A DNA stretch of 64,000 nt from Nannochloropsis oceanica (taxonomy: Eukaryota; Sar; Eustigmatophyceae; Eustigmatales; Monodopsidaceae), in the NCBI GenBank assembly GCA_004519485.1, contig CP038114.1:248001-312000 (forward strand). The letters are read 5' to 3'. Positions 56,097-64,000 of this stretch are shown here, in pieces. The first letter of the stretch is position 1, and every line of letters starts with the position of its first letter. The notes under the pieces were generated by a model. The model made no database searches, was not told the DNA's origin, and saw nothing but the letters and a program-made list of their open reading frames with translations. The position numbers were made by a program, and so were the translations under genes.

Positions 56097-57703
56097 TAAA
56101 ACGGACAAGGTGAGGGACGGAGGTGTCGGAGGAGATCGACCCGTACATACAACGGGGAGATGGTAGATGAATAGATATAATTTTAAATAATTGGACAGCA
56201 ACAAGAGCATGAGCGCGACTAGTAACTTGCCATAAATATGCGTTTGTAAGTAAATAAGAGAGAGATTAAGAGAAAATGCGGGTCGTTGTGTGAGAAAGGA
56301 TGATAGAAGCTTACAGTTTGAGTTGAGGCGTACTGATTTGACTCGATTTCTATTTTGTATTTTTTGTCTTGTGTGTGTCTGATACTTTTTGAGGGATTTA
56401 TTGTTTGATATTGATTGCTCAAATATACATACACATATTATCACCACTTATCCTTCACAAACTTCTTTTTTGGCGATGTACATGCCTGTTTTGACAACCG
56501 CGGTGAGAAAATACACAGAGAGAGGTAGTATTAGAGAGAGAGTCGTAGATTTTCAATTTTTGAATGTATTCGCCTCAATAGACTGGTCGGAGGGTATTTG
56601 TGTCACTCTGTGTGTATAAGATTGAGTTATGTTTTTTGCCTTTTGCTCGTACATCGACCTGCGAGAGAGAGAGAGAGAGAGATTGGTGCGTGTGTAGTTC
56701 TGTGAGTTGAATGTGCGTGCTCATTCCGGCGTCGCCCAAAATGTAGGTCTGTCTTCTTTTTCAATCATGCACCCGACTTATTATTTTTTAATGAGCAGTT
56801 CTCCTCAACGTTGATGGCAGCAGCGAATCAAGCGCTGATTAAAAAAAAACTTCGACCGACACCTATGTATGACGTCAAGGTCTGTGTATGGATACCACGG
56901 AGAGGGAATTAAAAACGGGTGTCTGTGGTTACATCACATTATTTTCTTTCCCCTTCGACTGAAACTTATATATGACGTGAAGGCCATGCATAAACATAAC
57001 AGAGGTTGAATTTTATAGATTTTTTTTCCATTGATTTTTTTTTGCCACGCAACCTCCCCCCCCAAAAAATCAAAGTGTGCTGCTTGCGTAAGAGCCTGCC
57101 AACGCGCGATTGGAAAATTATGACATCCTTCTATAGAATAAGCGGACTTTGGAAAAGTTTCGAGGGAGGGAGAGAGTGATGGAAGAGAAGAGATATGAAA
57201 AATTACCATAATTTGTTTGACAATTGACCATAAATTTACAGATATGAAACAAAGGGAGAAATATGGGATAGCTCGGCAAGGACCTACACTATTAAATCAT
57301 AATATGGTGATAATCTCGATGTTTCCCTGAAGCAAAATAGGGTGACGAAGGAAGAACATCCAACCATACGAGTGTGGGCACATCACCCCGAGCGCGGATG
57401 AAGCCAAAAACAGGTAAAGAAGCAACATAGGCAAGCGAACCCTCTCCTCAGGCCGTACATTGTAGCGGTGTTAATCACTTGGTGGGGGGACGGTCATCAA
57501 TAATGAAGGACGAGAAACGTATGAAAAGAAGGAAACTAGATACTAGAACACCAAAACCATCGCTTAGCCTTCCTTTTTTTCCCTCTTCGATTTTCTGGTT
57601 ACTTGCTTTATTTTGCTTTTTGTGAGCAAGGGACCTATACAAATTGAACCGTCATCTTTATTGACACCACTGTCTGCCCCTTCCTCATATTTCGCCGCTT
57701 TCA
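56097..57703. other. AT-rich convergent spacer
   Basis: About 1.6 kb between the zinc-finger stop (+) and the carrier stop (-). Clearly AT-richer than the genes, with a GA run at about 56662-56682 and A/T runs at 56840 and 57010-57050. The open frames have no domain. Likely 3' untranslated and intergenic DNA. Confidence 0.5.
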
Positions 57704-58723
57704 TCAGAAAGAATTCAATCCCGCCATCTTCCTGAAATGCTCAAACGACATATAAAAAGTCAATGACCAAGGTGCCATGCGCAACCAATTCAATAAACAG
57801 CCCCGCCACAATGCCTTCACCCCTTCCTCCCTCACCACCGCACTCAAGCAGTGAAACGATGATCGATACGCCAACCCTCTCCCAGTGACAGGATCGCATT
57901 TTTGGTTCATGCATCTCGTCTTAACCACATCAGCTGGCGTCCCTAAAAAGGCCGCCACCAATCCAGCAGCCAATGACGCACAAGCGTGCGTCCTTGCATT
58001 ATCCTCCCATTCCCATCCCCATCGCTCCTCTCCGCTTTCTCTCAACAACATCTGCTTAACACAGTCATACGTCGTCAAATCCCCTAGCTGCACCAAGGCA
58101 GCTCTTTGGCAATTCGGCACCCATCCACGCCATAACCCTCTTATTCCCCCCTCGTGGAAGATATCTCTGAATGCTTGATAAGTCGACTGACGACCACTCG
58201 ACAAAGAAGAGGAGGAGGAGAGACCTGCGCTTGCGCATGTCCCATTTGTAACCGCTCCTGATGTACGTCGTCGGCCCAATGCTGTTTGCATACGAACTTT
58301 CACCATGTCGGCGGGAGAGGAGAGAAATTGTCCCATTGCTCCAGAGAACATCCCCGTGGCCACTGCCTTTTGAAGAGGGAAGCTCCCATCGGCGTCACGA
58401 CCCAAAATGTCTTCCCGAATGTACTCATACAGAGCGAGACGGGAGCCGGAGTAGACTAGGTGACGGAGGCAGGCAGGGGTGAGGCCACGCCATAGATTCA
58501 TGTATCCGCCATTTTCTTTTGCGATGGCTTCCCGAAAGATGTCCAAGATGCGTGCTTGGTAGGACCGATAGGATGCGTGGTCTTGCTTGCTTATTCGTTC
58601 GGCTTGGATGCGCGTTTTGAAGAGGTCTAAAGGGAAGGTGACCGTTTCGGCAACGCATGCTGAAAGGCATGAGAGGCCGTAGACGGCTCCGAAGCTGAGA
58701 TCGGACGTGTCGGGGCGTCCCAT
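57704..58723 (-). CDS. UCP4-like mitochondrial carrier (SLC25)
   Basis: 339 residues, single exon, three carrier repeats with all three signature motifs: PLDLFKTR, PADMVKVR and PADVVKTR. Closest pattern is uncoupling protein 4 (SLC25A27): RHLVYSGSRLALYEYIRE, GQFLSSPADMVKVRMQ, GGIRGLWRGWVPNCQRAALV, QLGDLTTYDCVKQ, and the end LNWLRMAPWSLTFYMSFEHFR. The family exchanges small metabolites or lets protons back across the inner membrane; UCP4 relatives may carry other anions. A charged insert (about 160-185, Arg/Ser-rich) lies between repeats. No cleavable presequence is expected. Confidence 0.88.
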   Translation of the reverse strand: MGRPDTSDLSFGAVYGLSCLSACVAETVTFPLDLFKTRIQAERISKQDHASYRSYQARILDIFREAIAKENGGYMNLWRGLTPACLRHLVYSGSRLALYEYIREDILGRDADGSFPLQKAVATGMFSGAMGQFLSSPADMVKVRMQTALGRRRTSGAVTNGTCASAGLSSSSSLSSGRQSTYQAFRDIFHEGGIRGLWRGWVPNCQRAALVQLGDLTTYDCVKQMLLRESGEERWGWEWEDNARTHACASLAAGLVAAFLGTPADVVKTRCMNQKCDPVTGRGLAYRSSFHCLSAVVREEGVKALWRGCLLNWLRMAPWSLTFYMSFEHFRKMAGLNSF

Positions 58724-59569
58724 TTAGAGGGAGCGATGTTGTTTCGGTTGGGATAGAAAAGCGGGTACAGGGAATACCATGCCTAGCAAGAGTGACGGCC
58801 TGCTCGGCTGAAAAGCGAGGCTACGTAAGGGTCGTATCCGTCTTGCCGCTGCATTTTCCTTCAGGTCTTTAAAGCCGCAGGAATACTTGTCTGGTGCCCT
58901 GTACGGTGTGGAGTAAGGATATCGTGTAAATATGAGTTAATGATGAGTGTCGGTGCGGCACACTATTCAAAAGGCATCTGAGGCAAGGACGACAAGGAGG
59001 GGGAGATTGTCGAAGTTACACGAGTCTCCCTCATCTAAGGTAAATGGATAAAATCGAGTGCTTACTACCGCCTGGAGATTGTCGAAGTTACACGAGTCTC
59101 CCTCATCAAAGGTAGATGGATAAAATCGAGTGCTTATTACCGCCTGGATGCGCATGTCGAACATTTGTAGTCGCTTTTGTCAACTTTTGTGGCTAAATTA
59201 AGTCAAGTCAGCTAGCTGGCCCATCAGAGCAGAGAGAGCGCGCGTGGGAAGGCCACGAGGCAAAGTTATTTCCGGTAATGAAGAAACCACAAACTACTCT
59301 AACAACGATCAAAAACAAGCTGGCATACGTACATCACAACTTGTCGTTCCATCTTTTGCGCCCGCGAGTGGAGAGCCTCCTCGGTTTTGTGCGCTCTTAC
59401 GTCCTCTCCAGCCCCAATCCTCCCTCAATTTACAAAGTTGAGTGCCAAACCCATCTCCCTACATGGACATCTCGAAAGACATTCGCAACAGTTATGGATA
59501 CCGTGGCAGCCACAACTACTTATATAATCTCCCGATTCCTCTTTCTTCTTCCCATCCCTTCCAAAAAAG
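58724..59569. other. Spacer with a 72-base tandem repeat
   Basis: About 850 bases between the carrier start (-) and the oxidoreductase stop (-). Holds the repeat listed separately and the carrier promoter. No coding signal. Confidence 0.5.
59002..59148. repeat. Two-copy 72-base tandem repeat
   Basis: Units at 59002-59073 and 59074-59145, plus 3 further bases of a third, differing at about three positions. Each starts GGAGATTGTCGAAGTTACAC. Located upstream of the carrier gene. Confidence 0.95.
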
Positions 59570-60782
59570 CTACAAAGCAGAATACCCCCCATCCACCAAA
59601 AGGGAGGCCCCTGTTATAAACGTGGCATCCACACTGGCCATAAATGCAACGGCAGCAGCCACTTCTGAAGGTGCTCCCATTCGATGCTGGATCATATGTC
59701 CTGTCAGCTCAGAAACCATGTCGTCCATGTTCTTACCCTAGTTGTTAAAGAGAGGGAGGAGGGAGGCGGGTAAGAACAAAAGGCCGCTCGCCTCCCCCAT
59801 CCTCCTTCCCTTACCTGGCTATCAGCATGCTTCTTTGTCGCCTCCGTCAAAATAGGGCCAGGACATATCGCGTTCACCCTTATCCCATAAGGACCACAGT
59901 CAATTGCTGTGCATCTTGTCAAGGCTAAAATGGCGGCTTTGGTAGCGCTATAAGTACACATGCCTGCCTGTCCCACAAACGACGAAATGGAGCCAAGATT
60001 CACGATCGAGCACCCGGCTGAGTAAAGGCAAAGACGGAGAGAGGGAGAATAAGCGAACGTAGATGCACCCTTTCCATACGCCTTCCGTATAATCCTCCTC
60101 GACCAAAAGCAAAACAAATACCTACAAGCTTCGCTGGCACTCCCCTTGGCCATAGTCGCCTTCATCACCCGAATCGCGTGTTTTGAAGCCAGGCCATACC
60201 CTTTTATATTACTTCCCATCACCACGTCCCAATCCGTCTCGGTTGCCCCCTCCGCACTGAATGAATTAAAGGAGGGGGAGAAAGGAGGGAGGGGGGCCAG
60301 TGTGAAAAGTTCTGTAAATAAAGGAGAAAGTATGAGCAAAGCTACTTGCCTCTTGAGTACAAACCGCGCGGCATTGTTCACCAGTACATCTAGTCGTCCG
60401 TCCGTGGCATGCACTTGGTCCATGAAAGCACTCACAAGGGCCTCTTGGGAGATGTCCACGATTGCTGCCACTGCTCTTGGGGCTTGCCCGTCCTCTGCTC
60501 CAATTGCGTCGGCTTGCTTGTCGGTGAGTGCCGCTGCCGTGGCATCGGCAGCTCTCTCGTTCACGTCCACGATATAGACCTTGGCACCTTCAGTATGAAA
60601 CCGCTCGCAGATGGCTGCCCCGATGCCGGCGCCGCCGCCTGTCGGAGTTGGTAGGGGTTGGGATTGCGGTAAAGGCATGTGTGGACGGAGCGCGCGAAGA
60701 CGGACAGGGCAGGAAAACGTAAAAAAACAAAAGTACCTGTTACAACCACCACCTTGCCCCTGAAACGCTGCTGCTGGGTCAT
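59570..60782 (-). CDS. Short-chain dehydrogenase/reductase
   Basis: Five exons: 60782-60737, 60638-60350, 60256-60126, 60017-59815, 59737-59570, 278 residues. A classical SDR: TGGGAGIG cofactor loop completed at the first splice, VYIVDVNE (acidic residue after beta-2, so NAD is favoured), LVNNAA, NLGSISS with the catalytic Ser, YSATKAA with the catalytic Tyr and Lys, and the end TGASLLVDGGYSAL. Substrate unknown; hydroxysteroid, 3-oxoacyl or sugar alcohol enzymes share the pattern. Intron 2 (60349-60257) has a GC donor (GCAAGT), and intron 3 (60125-60018) uses GTAGGT; both are needed to keep the frame and conserved blocks. No targeting signal is clear. Confidence 0.87.
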
Positions 60783-61390
60783 TGGTTTGGTATAAGAAAC
60801 AGCCTGTGTAGTGTAGGATGGAGGAGCAGGAAAGGGGGCGGATTACTACTGTTACTATTGAAAAAAAGACAAAATAAGAAAGGGCCGGAGTGGGGAGGTC
60901 GTGATGGTGTCAACTGGGGATTTGACGTCTTTGAGTCAAAGCCCAAGGGCTAAGGTAAACACCACAACTCAGCGCCAAGACCTCGTCAAAGACTCCCGTT
61001 TTTTGAGCGAGCGGGCGGATCAGCGACCCCACACAAAGTAAATGAATATGCGGCGGTCGTGTTGTGGCGTTGATCCTCGATCTATCACATGTGCTTTGGC
61101 TTTTGTTTGTGAAGCCACTGTTTTTCCCCATATTCACCATTTCACATCCCTTTGACACCAACATGCGCAGGCAAACTTCCCATTCGTCCTTGCTGTTCTA
61201 CCTTTCATCAGCCAAGCTGCAAGAACTTGGAAGCGGATCAAAGCAACGTCTGCCTGCCCTCTGGTCGCAGCAGCAGCCAACAGCACTTCTTACTCCAGCC
61301 ACTACACAATCCCCAACAACACCGTCCAGTCGCTCGACCAATCAAACACAAACGTTTTAAATTTGGCACGGATGGTAACACCTCTCAGCC
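60783..61390. promoter_or_regulatory. Divergent promoter region
   Basis: About 610 bases between the oxidoreductase start (-) and the START-like protein start (+). Ordinary composition; must hold both promoters. Small frames here are unsupported. Confidence 0.45.
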
Positions 61391-62890
61391 ATGTCCTACG
61401 CAGGTACGTGTGGGTCGTCTGGGTGTGCTGTGCTAGCTGTTCTTGGATGCAAGAAGGCCTCCCTTCCCTGGGACAAGGGTAGGATCCTCCCTTATCGTTC
61501 TGTGTGCTATATAAAGCGAATACCGTAATAAGTTGACAAAAGTCTCCTGTCCATAGGCCTCTGTAGGCTGTCTATGCGCAATCAATCATTCATTCCTTCT
61601 CCTCCCATCCACCCCAATTAACAACCTCCAAAACACACACAGAGCCACTGCCGTCCTTGCCCTCTCCGCCTTTGCCAGTCTCTTTTTCCTCACCCACGAC
61701 GATGGTGCCCGACAAGGCGCAAGATTTCCCTTAATCTCCATTCTGGGGCTGGCCGGTGCTTCTTCAACTGAGGTAATTTTCCTAGGAGCAGCACCAGCAC
61801 CAGCACCAGCAGATATGGATTCTGCAGCAGCAGTAACAGCAGCAGCAGGAGGAGGAGGAGGAGGAGGCAAAACGACCATACCGAAGAGAGAAAAGAGACA
61901 ACTAGAGAAAAAGCGAAAAAGGGAGGAGCAGGAGGCGAAACGCAACAAGGAGGTGGAGGAGGGGCAGTGGGTGGAAAGTACGTCAGCTGACGGGCGTATC
62001 ACAACGGCCTACCTGAAACAAGCCGGAAGCAAGGGCACCATCGGTTTAAGGGGACAGGTAATTGTGGGAGGGAGGGAGTATGTGTGTGTGAGAGAGAGAG
62101 AAAAAAAAGGCGGAATAAACTCAGCTCTGTGCGGGACTCTCACCATCCCTCCCTCATTCCTCTTTTCCTTCCCCTTTTCCTCCTTCTTTTCCTTCCTCCC
62201 CTTCTTCCCTTCTATCTGCAGGCCCTTGTCGACCACCACATTTCTGAGGTCCTCACCGTCTTCTTGAACACCTCCTTGAGCACGGAATGGGTCTCCTACC
62301 TTGATCATGCGGAAGAGCTGCCAACGTCGCAGGAGAACACTCACATCATCTATCAGTTTTTTGACATGCCCTTGCCCTTGAGCGATCGGGAATTCTTGTT
62401 TGAGCGGAGGGTGGAGAGCGACCGGAAACGGAAGACGGTGGTGGCCAAGTACAGGAGTGTGGAGCACGCCAGCAAGCCCCAGAGGAAAAACGTAGTGCGA
62501 GGAGTAAGTGGAAGAAGCTTCGGAAGAAGGAAAAGACAGAGGGAGGGAAAGAGAAGGAGAGGGAGGGAGGGAGAGGAGGGCGTTAGTACTTTTGGATGCA
62601 TTGACATATTGCACCCCATACATCTCCCACCGACTCACCCTCCCTCTCCCCCTCCCTTCCTCGCTGCCTGCCTCATTTTCAACCAGGAAACCCACAACAC
62701 CTTCTGGAAGTTCCGCGTTCTCAACAAGCGACAAACGCAAATAGAGGTCCAATCAACGCTCAATCCCAAGCTACCCATCAACGGGTGGGTGGTACAGATG
62801 ATGCAGAACACCTACCAGCGAGCCTCGCTCCTGTCAATGCTGGATTTGGTGAAAAAAGCGGATCCGCACCCCGTGTTTATGCAGTGGTAG
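61391..62890 (+). CDS. START-like lipid-binding domain protein with N-terminal membrane segments
   Basis: Exons 61391-61403, 61645-62057, 62222-62503 and 62687-62890 (donors GTACGT, GTAATT, GTAAGT), 303 residues. The first exon is 13 bases (MSYA). Its join gives MSYAATAVLALSAFASLFFL, a signal or anchor sequence, and a second hydrophobic run (FPLISILGLAGASSTEVIFL) follows. A basic Lys/Arg/Glu stretch comes next, then a START-type fold: VLTVFLNTSLSTEWVSYL, THIIYQFFDMPLPLSDREF, FERRVESDRKRKTVVAKYRS, FWKFRVLN, GWVVQMMQNTYQRASL. The IYQFFDMPLPLSDREF block and the end pattern match START/Bet v1-like lipid binders, though not a named class. The acceptor of intron 1 is taken at the second of two AGs because only it keeps the frame. 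Confidence 0.72.
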
Positions 62891-63605
62891 TGTCAGAAAA
62901 AATTGGAATATAGGGAGGAAGCGGGGGAAAGAAGATGCGAGGCAGGCGAAGGAGGCGCACAGGGTGCATTTGGTGATTCGTATAAATCAAAGGGGAAATG
63001 AGAAGATAGGTCAATCTGCTGCGCCTTCCTCGTGGCGAGGAGATTAGGGTCGGGGTTTCCCGTAATTAATTGAACTGCCTCATGGCCACAACCTTGACCT
63101 CGTTTGCGATCGGAGGAAAGGAGGGGCAAGGATTCATGCCCGGCTTAGTTTCCTTCTCTCTGTATCTGAAAGGAGAGAGGGGAGGGGGGATGGGATGTTG
63201 ATTGGTCTTTATTGGTTTGCCGCTACTACTGAGAGACAGGTGAGGTGATGAAGGGTGGGTGTGAGTAAAGTAACATGAGCCTCTCACTCCTACCTCCTTT
63301 CGCGCGGCCGTACATGCGATGTAGATTAGGAAAAGACAGGAAGGTAAGCATTTACATCATATGAAAGGAAAAGGAAATACGTAGATAAAAAGTGAATATT
63401 TACATGTACATACACGTCGCCTACGCATTCAAACCTGGTCTGACTAGACCAGCGAGAGGACGACTGTGGTTGTGGCTCTGTGCACGCGATTTAAGTTTGA
63501 TTTTGGCTTCGATTATTTCTCGCATTTCTTTTTTTTTTTTACTTCCCCCACTCCCTTCCCCTCCTCTGTCTTCCCCTCTCTGGTTTGGTTCAGGTCTTCC
63601 TGTCG
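62891..63605. other. Convergent spacer
   Basis: About 715 bases between the START-like stop (+) and the TMBIM stop (-). Ordinary and AT-rich parts, a T run at about 63530. No gene seen. Confidence 0.5.
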
Positions 63606-64000
63606 CTAGTCCCGCCCATTTTCACTGGCCAGCATTCGGAGCAGGTAGATGAAGATGCGGGTTATGTCCTATGGTGGTGGGGGGAGAAAGGAGGGAAGGA
63701 AGGAGGAAATACAAGGATGAGAGCAAGTATTTCGTGGCCTTGAGCCCCATCTCGACGAGAAAGGTCTTCAATCCCTCCCTCCCCCCCCTCTGTCCCTACT
63801 CGGCAAGCCAATTCACGATCCATCATTCCTAGGACACAAGTTCGATGGTCCCAAAGCGTTGCCCTTTAACTCCCAACCCTCCCTCCCTCCCTCCCACCTC
63901 CCTCCCACCTCCCTCCCTATCTCTTTCTTTTTCTTTCTTTTCCACCCACCAAGTAAAGATCCATCGCCCCCAGCACGTAATCTCGGTCGTCCATCTGCGT
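63606..64000 (-). CDS. TMBIM/Bax inhibitor-1-like protein, 3' end only
   Basis: Partial gene running off the right edge. Last exon 63668-63606 and the exon before it from 64000 to 63950 (GTGGGT...CATAG, phase 0). The visible C-terminus reads RDYVLGAMDLYL then DITRIFIYLLRMLASENGRD, the last membrane helix and tail of the TMBIM (lifeguard/Bax inhibitor) family; the D-Y-x-L-A/G-A-x-x-L-Y-L-D-I pattern is diagnostic. These are six- or seven-helix calcium-leak channels of ER, Golgi or mitochondria that limit cell death. The N-terminal exons lie outside the window. Confidence 0.82.

Noticed and set aside
1-64000. CRISPR, prophage, transposon or LTR element
   Set aside because: No spaced repeat array, terminal repeats, transposase, integrase or reverse transcriptase motif was seen in any frame.
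1-64000. tRNA or rRNA genes
   Set aside because: No complete cloverleaf or conserved rRNA block was found by eye; a tRNAscan run could still reveal one in the spacers.

Overview
The window is nuclear DNA from a protist, best matched by a eustigmatophyte alga of the Nannochloropsis/Microchloropsis kind. The evidence is: spliceosomal introns; cytosolic and organellar eukaryotic genes (eL27, COX11, SNF8/VPS22, APC7, a UCP4-like carrier); ER-type signal peptides followed by a Phe, as used for import into secondary red-lineage plastids (at 1710 and 25249); a fungal-style Zn2Cys6 factor; and heavy triplet-repeat expansion coding for poly-Gln, poly-Ser and poly-Gly. The assignment is an inference from style and content. 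No plasmid, prophage, CRISPR array, rRNA, tRNA or transposon was recognised.

Layout: 24 genes, strands mostly alternating, so many neighbours share a short divergent promoter region. 0.5-18 kb: class IV-like histone deacetylase (-); a 2,482-residue ARM-LRR-CHAT-NB-ARC protein (+), the most striking gene here; a threonine aldolase fused to BFN/UVR-like domains (+); a Zn2Cys6 regulator (-). 19-25 kb: a six-exon gene that joins pyridoxal kinase to a HAD phosphatase (-), and APC7 (-). 25-37 kb: plastid-type Sec14 protein (+), CW zinc-finger protein (-), histidine acid phosphatase (+), POLQ-type helicase without a polymerase (-). 37-50 kb: an unknown N-myristoylation-motif protein (+), COX11 (-), SNF8 (+), two methyltransferases (-,+), a NUMOD3-repeat protein (+), eL27 (-), a B12D/NDUFA4-like protein (+). 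50-64 kb: amino acid transporter (-), Cys4 zinc-finger protein (+), UCP4-like carrier (-), SDR oxidoreductase (-), START-like protein (+), and the 3' end of a TMBIM/Bax-inhibitor protein (-) cut by the window edge.

The genes do not form one pathway. Two links stand out: a PLP-dependent aldolase lies near the PLP-salvage kinase-phosphatase, and several products (deacetylase, Sec14, aldolase, possibly the kinase and transporter) carry N-terminal signal sequences that suggest plastid or endomembrane location. I rebuilt about 25 introns by reading splice sites and checking phase; GTACGT is the most common donor hexamer.
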